Source of the DNA: UBA1268 sp965662195
GTDB taxonomy: Bacteria > Planctomycetota > Planctomycetia > Pirellulales > UBA1268
Length of the DNA: 41,625 nucleotides
Reading direction: 5' to 3'
NCBI GenBank assembly: GCA_965662195.1
Contig: CBFIHA010000028.1
Location: forward strand, 1 to 41,625
The first letter of the stretch is position 1; each line of letters starts with the position of its first letter. Shown here piece by piece: positions 1-7,514 of the stretch. The position numbers were made by a program, and so were the translations under genes. The notes below the pieces were generated by a model, which was not told the DNA's origin, searched no databases, and saw only the letters and a list, made by a program, of their open reading frames with translations.

Positions 1-171
1 ACTTGATCGCAAAAACGCCCTCCATGGCCGTTTTTGCTGCGAGCAGCGGGCACGAAGCCTGAGGTTCGTGACCGCTGCTGCCCGGCTTCCTGCCGGGCCG
101 ACTTGACCGCAGACTTGATCGCAAAAACGCCCTCCATGGCCGTTTTTGCTGTGAGCAGCGGGCACGAAGCC
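1..171. repeat. Tandem duplicated hairpin repeat (period 112)
   Basis: Bases 1-59 recur at 113-171 with one mismatch (C at 40, T at 152). Each copy holds a perfect 9-bp stem, GCAAAAACG/CGTTTTTGC (9-17 with 29-37; 121-129 with 141-149), closing an 11-base loop CCCTCCATGGC. Between the copies lie a second hairpin, GCAGCGG (43-49) with CCGCTGC (72-78) and an inner CACGAA/TTCGTG, and a third, CCCGGC (81-86) with GCCGGG (92-97) and loop TTCCT. The array may continue left of the window. Related modules recur at 2206-2318 and 2515-2549. An upstream ATG at 34 in the secA frame lies in this repeat and is probably not used. Confidence 0.85.
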
Positions 172-231
172 GAACCAGAGACTCCTTTGCTACGTTATGG
201 GAGTAATCCGTCCTCCCGTCACGCCGCGACC

Positions 232-2199
232 ATGATTTGGAACTGGCCCACTTCGCTCGCTCCCCGGCTGCGGCCGGCGATCAATGCCTCGACGTACCGT
301 GTCGTCGATCAGATCGAGAGTCTCGAAGAGGACATGAAGGCCCTCGATGACACCCGGCTGAAGCGGCTCGGACGGTCGCTCTCCTATCGGGCCCGAGCCG
401 GCGAGCCGCAGGACGACCTGCTGGTCGAAACGTTCGCCGCCACCCGTGAAGCCGGCCGGCGTGCGCTTGGCATGCGGCACTACGACGTGCAACTGCTTGC
501 CGGCATCGCCCTGGTGCATGGTTCGATCGTCGAGATGCAAACCGGTGAAGGCAAGACACTCGTCGCCACCTTGCCACTGGTTCTCTACGCGCTCTCCGGC
601 CGCGGCGCCCACCTCGCCACCGTCAACGACTACCTCGCCCGTCGTGACGCCGAGTGGATGGAACCCATTTTCAACTCGCTCGGGATGAGCGTCGGCATCA
701 TCGAGTCCGAGATGGATTTCGACACACGGCGGGCGGCCTACGCCAAGGATGTCACCTACGGCACCGCCAAGGAGTTCGGCTTCGACTTCCTCAAAGACCG
801 GCTCATGCAGCGGGAACTCAAGGAGGGCCGCGTCAACCTGGCCGCCACCCTGATGGGTGAAAGCGAGTCGGGCGAATCAAAACTGCTGCAGCGGCCGTAT
901 TGGTTCGCCCTCGTCGACGAAGCCGACAACGTGCTGATCGACGAGGCCCGCACGCCGCTGATCATCTCCTCTCCCGATGGTGAGGCGGGCGAGCGGGAGA
1001 AGCGCAAGGCGGCCGTCTTCCACTTTGCCTATGAACTCGCCAAAGACCTGGTCGAGGACGTTCATTACGAATATGACCCGCAGAAACGTTCGGCCGAACT
1101 GCTCGGTGTCGGCCGCAGCCTGGTGCGGGCCACCGAACGACCACGGCTGGTCGATACGGTCAGCATGCTTGAACTTTATGACGCGGTCGAACTGGCCCTA
1201 CGGGCCCGGATCGCCTTCATCCGCGACCGGCAGTATGTCATCCGCGACAAGGAAGACGGCTCCGGCCAGGAAGTGGTGATCATCGACGAGTTCACCGGCC
1301 GCATTGCCGAGGGACGTTCCTGGCGGGACGGCCTCCATCAGGCGGTCGAAGCCAAGGAGGGCATTGAGGTCAAGGCTGGCCGGGGTGGGCACGCTGCCCG
1401 GATCACCATTCAGGATCTCTTCGCCCGCTGGCCACACCTGGCCGGCATGACCGGCACCATCGCCACCAGCGCCGGGGAGATCGCCCGCACCTACGACGTC
1501 GGCATCGCAGTGGTGCCGACCAACCGTCCCGCCGTCCGCGAGCGGCTCACGCCGGTCGTCTGTCGCGACTACGACGAGAAGCTGCTGAAAATTGTTGCGG
1601 ACATCAAGCAGGTCTATGCCACCGGCAGGCCGATCCTCGTCGGCACCCGCTCAATTGACAAATCGGAAGATCTCTCCAAGCTCCTGGTGGCCGACGGGCT
1701 GCCCCACACCGTGCTCAATGCCCGCAACGTCGCCACTGAGGCCGAGATCGTGGCCGCTGCCGGCGGCCGCGGCCAGATCACGGTCTCGACGAACATGGCC
1801 GGCCGGGGCACCGACATCAAGCTGGGGGAGGGTGTCCGGGAACTCGGCGGTCTCCATGTGATCTGCACCGAACTGCACGACTCAGCCCGGATCGACCGGC
1901 AGTTGGTGGGCCGCTGTGGCCGGCAGGGTGACCCCGGCACCTGGCGGCAGTTTCTCTCCCTCGATGACGACATTCTGGTGGAAGGCTACGGTCCCGCCCG
2001 GGCCAAGCGGGTTGCCTGGCGGCTCCAGCGGCAGCTTGGCGGAAACCCCGAGCGGCTGGTCGCCTTCTTCCAACGGGCCCAGCAGCGGGTCGAGGCCAGG
2101 CACCGGCGGCAGCGGCGGGCGCTTGAATATATGGAGCGGCAGAAGGCTGAGTCTCACATCCAGATGAGTCAGGATCCGTATCTGGATGCTGCCAGCTAG
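232..2199 (+). CDS. secA: SecA-like preprotein translocase ATPase, C-terminally short
   Basis: A SecA-family ATP-driven motor, which would push unfolded preproteins through SecYEG at the inner membrane. The 656-residue product has Walker A MQTGEGKT (about 102-109), the DEAD-like VDEADNVLIDEARTP (about 228-242), a preprotein cross-linking region with IIDEFTGR and GLHQAVEAKE, MTGT, NMAGRGTD (about 521) and GRCGRQGDPG (about 560). Only about 85 residues follow the last motif, so most of the helical scaffold/wing and the C-terminal zinc motif of a usual 800-900+ residue SecA are absent. The end is a clean TAG and no frameshift is visible. I chose ATG 232 because the reading frame upstream runs through repeat DNA. 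No good Shine-Dalgarno is seen. The SecA family call is firm. Whether this is the housekeeping SecA or a second specialised one cannot be decided here. Confidence 0.9.
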   Translation: MIWNWPTSLAPRLRPAINASTYRVVDQIESLEEDMKALDDTRLKRLGRSLSYRARAGEPQDDLLVETFAATREAGRRALGMRHYDVQLLAGIALVHGSIVEMQTGEGKTLVATLPLVLYALSGRGAHLATVNDYLARRDAEWMEPIFNSLGMSVGIIESEMDFDTRRAAYAKDVTYGTAKEFGFDFLKDRLMQRELKEGRVNLAATLMGESESGESKLLQRPYWFALVDEADNVLIDEARTPLIISSPDGEAGEREKRKAAVFHFAYELAKDLVEDVHYEYDPQKRSAELLGVGRSLVRATERPRLVDTVSMLELYDAVELALRARIAFIRDRQYVIRDKEDGSGQEVVIIDEFTGRIAEGRSWRDGLHQAVEAKEGIEVKAGRGGHAARITIQDLFARWPHLAGMTGTIATSAGEIARTYDVGIAVVPTNRPAVRERLTPVVCRDYDEKLLKIVADIKQVYATGRPILVGTRSIDKSEDLSKLLVADGLPHTVLNARNVATEAEIVAAAGGRGQITVSTNMAGRGTDIKLGEGVRELGGLHVICTELHDSARIDRQLVGRCGRQGDPGTWRQFLSLDDDILVEGYGPARAKRVAWRLQRQLGGNPERLVAFFQRAQQRVEARHRRQRRALEYMERQKAESHIQMSQDPYLDAAS

Positions 2200-2205
2200 C
2201 TGTCC

Positions 2206-2318
2206 GTGGAAAAAGCCCTCCATGGACTTTTTCCACTTGGGCAACACCCGAAAACGCCGAGGGTTTTCGGGGTTGCGGTCGCCGCTTCCTGCGGCGGCAG
2301 ACTTTATCCACAGTCTGC
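2206..2318. repeat. Four-hairpin cluster downstream of secA
   Basis: Four consecutive perfect hairpins lie just after the secA stop: GTGGAAAAAG/CTTTTTCCAC (2206-2215 with 2227-2236, loop CCCTCCATGGA); CCCGAAAAC/GTTTTCGGG (2247-2255 with 2263-2271); CGCCGC/GCGGCG (2280-2285 with 2291-2296, loop TTCCT); GCAGACT/AGTCTGC (2297-2303 with 2312-2318). The first loop matches the loop of the repeats at 1-171 although the stem differs, and the TTCCT loop also recurs there on a different stem. The first hairpin could end secA transcription, but a run of four suggests a repeat element. Confidence 0.8.
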
Positions 2319-2642
2319 TCGCACTACCGTTACGGAGGCCATCCGTGGCAATGGGTGTCCAGTACGGAAGAGGCTGAAACGTCGAATTGGAATCAGACGA
2401 CTCTCACATGCCCCCTGGGCAACCCACAATCCCTCAGGAAGTCCCCCCAAAAAATGAAAACAATTGCCCGTGCCGTGCCGAACACAGTTGCCCTCCGGCG
2501 CAATTTTGCCGGGAGCCGCGGGCACGAAGCCAGAGGTTCTGACCGCGGCTGCCCGACACCCCGCTGATTCCGGTTGACTCCCCCGGAACCGTGTGTGAAG
2601 GTTTCGGCCCCTGAACCGGTCATCCCCCGAGCGGCCAACGCA
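2319..2642. repeat. Non-coding gap with a degenerate copy of the repeat module
   Basis: No credible gene lies between the hairpin cluster and the next start. At 2515-2549 GCCGCGG pairs with CCGCGGC around GCACGAAGCCAGAGGTTCTG, a close relative of the module at 43-78 with different stem bases and a decayed inner stem. A smaller inverted repeat, CGGTT/AACCG, lies near 2573-2590. The rest shows nothing recognisable. Confidence 0.55.
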
Positions 2643-4016
2643 ATGGTTTTCAATCGTTTCGGATCGACCACCACAGCGGTCACTCGCCAACTGATGCAGC
2701 CACCACTCCTGCTGGCCATCTGCTGCGGGCTGCTGCTGGTCGGCGGTCCCGGCAGCCTCCCGGCCCAGCAGCCGGCAAATCCCACACCTGCCGAAGAGCC
2801 TGGCCTCCAGCCACCGGCCGATGACGTCGTTCCCGCCGCCCCGGCCGTCGGCAGCAGCGGTGAATTGCCCGCTCCAGACAGCCCCGCCGCGGCCCCCAAG
2901 CCGCCATCCGATTCCGGGCAGCCGGCTACCGAGCTGGCAACGCCGCAGCAGCAGCCAGCGGCGGGAATGACCAATCCCTCCCAACAGCCGCCCGCGACAG
3001 CTCGCTCACCACAACCGCCTGCGGCACCGGCCGCTGACGGCACCGTCTCGGTGATCGTTACGGCACCGGCGAACCCCGCCCCGGCATCAGCTCCGACTGC
3101 CAGTGATCCCATCCAGCCGGCGGCCACCCCACCAACCACCGCTGCCGCGACAGCAGTTGCATCGACTCCTGCCGCCGCCATGCTCCTCGAGCAGGTGCTC
3201 AAGCCGCTGGACGGCCAGCCGCAGGCCGGCAGCATCTCCAATCCGGCGGCCGCCAGTCTCTACGCGCGACCACTGCCCCTGCTCGAAGCGCTACAACGCT
3301 CGGGCGACCGCAGCCGGCGGCTCTGGATCACCCAGGCCTACTGGAAGGTTTCGGCCGCCTACAGCAGCCTGCGGCTCGCGGCTGAAGCCGTGGAGCAACT
3401 TGAACTCATCGCCCCCGGCCGTGACCCACACGACCGCGGAATGCTGGACGTGGCCAGCGCGGGAGCGCAGGCCGACCTTGCCGAAGCAGAGGCCGGCCTG
3501 ATCGTCGCCCAACAGCAACTGGTCGACCTCGTCCGGCTGCCGGTCAGCGAACCGCTGCCCTGGCCGGTTGATCGGCCCCTGACCGGCCCTTACGAAACGC
3601 ACTTTGCCGCCATCTTTGCAACTCGTCCCGCAACCGGCCGCATCCGGGCAATCGACCGGATGTTGCCCCGCAGGCACGGGTCTGTTGAGGCCCGGGCAAC
3701 CGCCGTGCTGGCCGCTGACAGAGCCCTGGACCGTGCCGAGGCAGACCACGCCCGCGGCACCCGGCCAATCGAGGCGGTGCTTGCCGCCCACCGGATGCTG
3801 CGGCAGCAGCAGCAGCAATTTCTCGACAGCCTGGCAACCTACAATTTGGATATCGCCGAATACGCGATGGCGGTTGCGGATCTGACCGTGCCGGATGAGC
3901 AGTACGTTTCGATGCTGATCGAGACACCGGTCCCATGGAACCCTCAGCCGCCGGCCAATCTGATTCCAGCCACCAATCTTCAGCCCATCGCCCCCCAGAC
4001 CGTGCCGACACCGTGA
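2643..4016 (+). CDS. Secreted TolC-like protein with Pro/Ala-rich region
   Basis: The product of about 457 residues has a signal peptide (hydrophobic stretch LLLAICCGLLLVGG, then SLPAQQ), so it should be exported. About 150 residues rich in Pro, Ala, Thr and Gln follow, likely disordered. The C-terminal half is helical and resembles part of an outer-membrane efflux (TolC) fold: AYWKVSAAYSSLRLAAEAV, repeated Ala/Glu/Gln heptads, and YNLDIAEYAMAVADL near the end, a pattern seen in TolC helices. It is shorter and more divergent than a full TolC, so a channel role is not assured. The ATG at 2643 gives a normal signal-peptide n-region; ATG 2694 is an alternative. The stop overlaps the likely GTG start of the next gene. 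The function is unknown. Confidence 0.65.
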   Translation: MVFNRFGSTTTAVTRQLMQPPLLLAICCGLLLVGGPGSLPAQQPANPTPAEEPGLQPPADDVVPAAPAVGSSGELPAPDSPAAAPKPPSDSGQPATELATPQQQPAAGMTNPSQQPPATARSPQPPAAPAADGTVSVIVTAPANPAPASAPTASDPIQPAATPPTTAAATAVASTPAAAMLLEQVLKPLDGQPQAGSISNPAAASLYARPLPLLEALQRSGDRSRRLWITQAYWKVSAAYSSLRLAAEAVEQLELIAPGRDPHDRGMLDVASAGAQADLAEAEAGLIVAQQQLVDLVRLPVSEPLPWPVDRPLTGPYETHFAAIFATRPATGRIRAIDRMLPRRHGSVEARATAVLAADRALDRAEADHARGTRPIEAVLAAHRMLRQQQQQFLDSLATYNLDIAEYAMAVADLTVPDEQYVSMLIETPVPWNPQPPANLIPATNLQPIAPQTVPTP

Positions 4017-5071
4017 CCCCAGCCGCCACAGGCCAGCCAGCCATATCGGCCGTCACACCCCTGGCGATCGGACGGGTCGTGGTCGATCCGCCGGTGCTCC
4101 AGGCACCGATGGCAGGCTACACCAACTACGCCTTCCGGCAGGTGGTCCGTGAGTTCGGCGGCGCGGGGCTGCTGGCCACCGAGATGATCGCCGCCCGCAG
4201 TGCGATGTGGCTGGAGACCAATCGCGGCGAACACCCCGACCGGCTCTGGGGGGTGCGGGAAGAGCCCCGGCCGCTGGCCGTGCAGATGTGGGACAACGAC
4301 CCGGACAATCTGGCCCAGGTCGGCCGCCGGCTGGCCCGCGACTTCCAGGTCAGCGTCGTCGACCTCAACTTTGGCTGCCCGGTCAGACAGGTCACCGAAA
4401 AGGCCCACAGCGGCTCGTGGCTGCTCCGCGACCCGGAGCGAGTGGGCCGGATCGTCGCCCGGGTTGTCGAGGCCTGCGGCGACACGCCGGTCACCGCCAA
4501 AATTCGCCTCGGCTGCTCTGCCACCTGCCAGACGGCAATCGAGGTCGCCCAGCGAATCGAAGAGGCGGGCGCTGCCTGCCTGACTGTTCACGGCCGGGTG
4601 GCAGCCCAGTATTTCAAGGGCCAGGCCGACTGGGAGGCGATCCGGCAGGTCAAGCAGCACGTCTCGCGGCTGCCGGTGGTCGGCAACGGCGACATCACCT
4701 CGGCAGAGACGGCCGTCGCCCGCCTGCGTGAAACGGGCGTCGATGGCGTGATGATCGCCCGTGAGTGTCTGGCCAAGCCCTGGATCTTCGCCCAGATCGC
4801 CGCTCTGCTCCGGGGCGAACCAAAGCCCCCCGATCCGACGCCGGCAGAACAGCAGGCACTGGTGCTGCACCACTACGACCTGGTCTGCCGCCGGTTCGGC
4901 GTCGAGCGGGGAACACTGCTGATGCGAAAATTTGCCTGTGCCTACGCCCAGGGAATTCCCGGTGCCCGGGAGTTCCGGGGCCAGGTGTCGCGGGTGACCA
5001 GCCAGGCAGAGTTTCTCGAGGTGATGGCCCGCTTCTTTCCCACGGCCAACCCTGCCATGACGCCGACCTGA
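4013..5071 (+). CDS. dus: tRNA-dihydrouridine synthase (Dus family)
   Basis: FMN-dependent reductase that converts uridine to dihydrouridine in the D-loop of tRNAs. The TIM-barrel motifs are in order: VLQAPMAGYTNYAFR at the N-terminus, DLNFGCPVRQV with the catalytic Cys at about residue 122, TAKIRLG, LTVHGR, VVGNGDI and GVMIARECLAKPW, followed by the helical tRNA-binding tail. The length of about 352 residues is normal for DusB-like enzymes. The GTG at 4013 overlaps the upstream TGA (GTGA), a typical coupled start; an in-frame ATG at 3935 would overlap the previous gene by 82 bases and adds only low-complexity sequence. A SufR-like promoter follows directly, so this probably ends a transcription unit. 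Confidence 0.93.
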   Translation: MTPAATGQPAISAVTPLAIGRVVVDPPVLQAPMAGYTNYAFRQVVREFGGAGLLATEMIAARSAMWLETNRGEHPDRLWGVREEPRPLAVQMWDNDPDNLAQVGRRLARDFQVSVVDLNFGCPVRQVTEKAHSGSWLLRDPERVGRIVARVVEACGDTPVTAKIRLGCSATCQTAIEVAQRIEEAGAACLTVHGRVAAQYFKGQADWEAIRQVKQHVSRLPVVGNGDITSAETAVARLRETGVDGVMIARECLAKPWIFAQIAALLRGEPKPPDPTPAEQQALVLHHYDLVCRRFGVERGTLLMRKFACAYAQGIPGAREFRGQVSRVTSQAEFLEVMARFFPTANPAMTPT

Positions 5072-5087
5072 ATTTTCGCAGCCAAGC

Positions 5088-5115
5088 TTGCCAATATTAA
5101 TTGGCCCGCTAGGAT
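5088..5115 (+). promoter_or_regulatory. Probable sufR promoter with overlapping operator palindrome
   Basis: TTGCCA (5088-5093), a 16-base spacer, and TAGGAT (5110-5115) fit a sigma-70-type promoter. An inverted repeat, GCCAAT-ATTA-ATTGGC (5090-5105), overlaps the -35 box and spacer, where a repressor would block polymerase. It is an AT-rich island in GC-rich DNA, and the regulator ATG is at 5125, so the leader would be only a few bases. Autoregulation by the SufR-like protein is an inference. Confidence 0.6.
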
Positions 5116-5124
5116 GCCAGTGAG

Positions 5125-5850
5125 ATGAGACCGCAAGTTCCTGCCACCTCCAGTGCCATCCGCCAGTCTGCTGACAAGCCGCTGTTGGAACTGCTCCGGT
5201 GCGAGGGACCGCTGGAAATCGGCGACCTCACGACTGCCCTTGGCGTGACCGCGACCGCTGTCCGGCAGCGGCTCACCCGGGTGGTTGAAGCCGGTCTGGT
5301 GGCCCGCGAACGGGTGGCCACCGATCGCCCTCAGCGTGGCCGGCCCCGATACACCTACCGGCTGACCGCCGCCGGCCGCGAAACGGCTGGAGACAATTTT
5401 CGTGATCTGGCCACGGTCCTTTGGGAAGAGATCCGTGGCATTCGCGAACCGGCCATCCGACGGGGGCTGCTTGGCCGAATTGGCAAAGCCCTGGCGGCCC
5501 GCTGCAGCGACCAGGTCGGTGGCGAAACCCCCCGCCAGCGGCTTCAGAGCGTGGCAGACCTGCTTCGGCAGCGGGACATCAGCTGCCAGGTCGAACTCGA
5601 TTCGGGGAGTGGCAGCCTGCCGGTCCTCGTCACCCACTCCTGCCCCTACCCCGAACTGGCCGAGCACGACCGGGGGGTCTGTGCGGCGGAACGGCTGATG
5701 CTCGAAGACCTCGTCGGCGTGCCGGTCAGGCTGTCCGATTGTCGGCTCGACGGTGGCGACTGCTGCCGGTTTGTCGCCGGCCGAGCGGCTGAAGAAGCGA
5801 CCGGCCAACCGGAGAACCCCGATCTCGCTATGGTACAACAGGGCTCCTGA
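5125..5850 (+). CDS. sufR: SufR-like iron-sulfur transcriptional regulator
   Basis: A DNA-binding regulator of the SUF genes that senses Fe-S status. The N-terminal winged helix (about 15-80) includes IGDLTTALGVTATAVRQRL and a wing with RPRYTYRLT. The C-terminal half holds Cys173, Cys186, Cys206, Cys213 and Cys214. The C-X12-C-X27-C pattern of 173, 186 and 214 resembles the cluster ligands described for cyanobacterial SufR. At 241 residues the length is as expected. It heads the Fe-S block and is preceded by a palindrome-bearing promoter, so repression of itself and the genes below when clusters are plentiful is likely. An ArsR/DeoR-type regulator of another pathway is possible but less likely, given the Cys pattern and the neighbours. 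Confidence 0.85.
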   Translation: MRPQVPATSSAIRQSADKPLLELLRCEGPLEIGDLTTALGVTATAVRQRLTRVVEAGLVARERVATDRPQRGRPRYTYRLTAAGRETAGDNFRDLATVLWEEIRGIREPAIRRGLLGRIGKALAARCSDQVGGETPRQRLQSVADLLRQRDISCQVELDSGSGSLPVLVTHSCPYPELAEHDRGVCAAERLMLEDLVGVPVRLSDCRLDGGDCCRFVAGRAAEEATGQPENPDLAMVQQGS

Positions 5851-5905
5851 GCAGCCATTGGCAGCCCCGCCACATTTCACCATTTGAAACGCCTCGGAGT
5901 CGATC

Positions 5906-6511
5906 ATGACAAAACCCTGGATTGAAGGCCGATTCGAAGAGAACATGGTTCTGACCACGGTCGAACAGGCCATCAATTGGGCCCGCCAGTCGAGTATCTG
6001 GCCGATGACTTTCGGTCTTGCCTGCTGTGCCATCGAAATGATGGCAGCCGGTGCCAGCCGCTTTGACCTCGATCGCTTCGGTGCCGGAGCCTTCCGGGCC
6101 ACGCCCCGCCAGGCCGATCTGATGATCGTGGCCGGGACGGTCACCTACAAAATGGCCAGCCGGGTACGGCGGCTTTACAACATGATGCCCGATCCCAAGT
6201 ACGTCATCGCCATGGGCGCCTGCACCACCGGCGGCGGGCCGTACTTCAAGTGGGGCTACCATGTCGTCAAGGGTGTCGATCTGGTCGTGCCGGTTGACGT
6301 TTACGTACCGGGTTGCCCGCCCCGCCCGGAGAGCCTGCTGGAGGGCCTGATGCGGATCCAGGACAAGATCATGGGCCAGCGGATCGCCAAGCGGGCCGAT
6401 GGGCTCGGCAAGGTTGATGACGAACTGCCGGTGCCGCACCACTCGGGATATGTCGTCTCGGCTGTCGAGGATGGTGCGCTCGTGTACGACCACCAAAAGG
6501 TGCAGGGCTGA
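5906..6511 (+). CDS. nuoB: NADH-quinone oxidoreductase subunit B (NuoB-like)
   Basis: The complex I subunit that carries cluster N2, the last Fe-S centre before quinone, on the cytoplasmic arm. All four ligands are present: Cys40 and Cys41 in GLACCAIEMM, Cys106 in MGACTTGGG and Cys137 in VPGCPPRPE. The hallmark stretches SSIWPMTFG, RFDLDRFG and PRQADLMIVAG are intact, and 201 residues is a normal length. It stands alone between sufR and sufC, with no other nuo gene in the window. This is unusual and may reflect shared control of an Fe-S protein with its assembly machinery. A related small subunit of a membrane-bound hydrogenase is less likely, because the sequence follows NuoB closely. Confidence 0.9.
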   Translation: MTKPWIEGRFEENMVLTTVEQAINWARQSSIWPMTFGLACCAIEMMAAGASRFDLDRFGAGAFRATPRQADLMIVAGTVTYKMASRVRRLYNMMPDPKYVIAMGACTTGGGPYFKWGYHVVKGVDLVVPVDVYVPGCPPRPESLLEGLMRIQDKIMGQRIAKRADGLGKVDDELPVPHHSGYVVSAVEDGALVYDHQKVQG

Positions 6512-6553
6512 GTTGCCTCAAAACGGATCTCTTCCATCAGTGACCCCAGGATT

Positions 6554-7408
6554 GTGAGTGACGCGATGAACGAGCGGTTGGAAATCAAAGACCTTCACGT
6601 GGCAGTCGAGGACCGGGAGATCCTCAAGGGGGTCAACCTGACGATCGGCCGTGGCGAGGTGCATGCTCTCATGGGCCCCAACGGCTCGGGCAAAAGCACG
6701 CTCGGCTACGCGATCATGGGCCATCCGTCCTACGAGGTGACCAGCGGCAGCATCCAACTGTTCGACGCCGATGGCAGCCAGCACGACGTCCTTGAGATGG
6801 AACCCGACGGCCGGGCCCGGGCGGGAATCTTCCTGGCGTTCCAGCGGCCGATGGCGATCCCCGGGGTGCGGCTGGCCGACTTCCTCCGGCATTCGGTCAC
6901 CAATGTCCGCAACCCCGACCGCAAGGAAGGGCAGGAACTGATGCCAATGCGGGAGTTCCGTGGCGAACTCAAGGACAAGATGAAGGACCTGTCGATGGAC
7001 AGTGACTTCGCCCGCCGGTACGTCAACGACGGCTTCTCCGGTGGCGAGATGAAACGGGCCGAGATTCTGCAACTGGCGATGCTACGCCCCCGCTTCGCCA
7101 TTCTCGATGAGACCGACAGTGGCCTCGACGCCGATGCTGTCCGGCTGGCCAGTGAGAGCATCGCCCGGATCGGCGGTGCCGACATGGGCATCCTGATCAT
7201 CACCCATCATGAGCAATTGCTCGAGCACAACATTCCGCTCCAGACGCACGTGATGCTCGGTGGCCGGATTGTCGAGTCGGGGGGGCCGGAGCTGGCCGCC
7301 GAACTGCACAAGCAGGGCTACGAGCGGATTCGCAATGCCTATCCCGAGGCGGCAGCCGCCGAAGATGAAATGGAAGCCGAGCGTCGGCTTCAGCCGGCTG
7401 CCGGCTAG
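6554..7408 (+). CDS. sufC: SufC, Fe-S assembly ATPase
   Basis: Cytoplasmic ABC-type ATPase of the SufBCD scaffold; ATP hydrolysis drives the change that lets SufB and SufD build the nascent cluster. Visible motifs are Walker A GPNGSGKST (about 41-49), signature FSGGEMKRAE (about 161-170), Walker B with FAILDETDSGLD (about 180-190) and the switch His218 in ITHHEQLL. The product is 284 residues, slightly long, with a charged C-terminal tail EAAAAEDEMEAERR. The GTG start at 6554 has AGG five bases upstream; ATG 6566 is an alternative. The gene lies 42 bases after nuoB and 106 bases before sufB on the same strand. Confidence 0.95.
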   Translation: MSDAMNERLEIKDLHVAVEDREILKGVNLTIGRGEVHALMGPNGSGKSTLGYAIMGHPSYEVTSGSIQLFDADGSQHDVLEMEPDGRARAGIFLAFQRPMAIPGVRLADFLRHSVTNVRNPDRKEGQELMPMREFRGELKDKMKDLSMDSDFARRYVNDGFSGGEMKRAEILQLAMLRPRFAILDETDSGLDADAVRLASESIARIGGADMGILIITHHEQLLEHNIPLQTHVMLGGRIVESGGPELAAELHKQGYERIRNAYPEAAAAEDEMEAERRLQPAAG

Positions 7409-7514
7409 CCCGCGGGGCGAGCCACCACCGGCTGATGGTTCCTGATTCAGCCAACAACGCACCTTCGACGTTCCCACCGCGACAAGTTTCTCAATTTCAC
7501 AAGGAGATCGAGCC

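Noticed and set aside
1..171. CRISPR array
   Set aside because: Only two units 112 bases apart, with internal hairpins and related hairpins elsewhere. There are no regular short spacers and no cas genes.
34..231. Earlier ATG for secA
   Set aside because: The frame runs through the hairpin repeat, and SecA-like sequence begins only after ATG 232.
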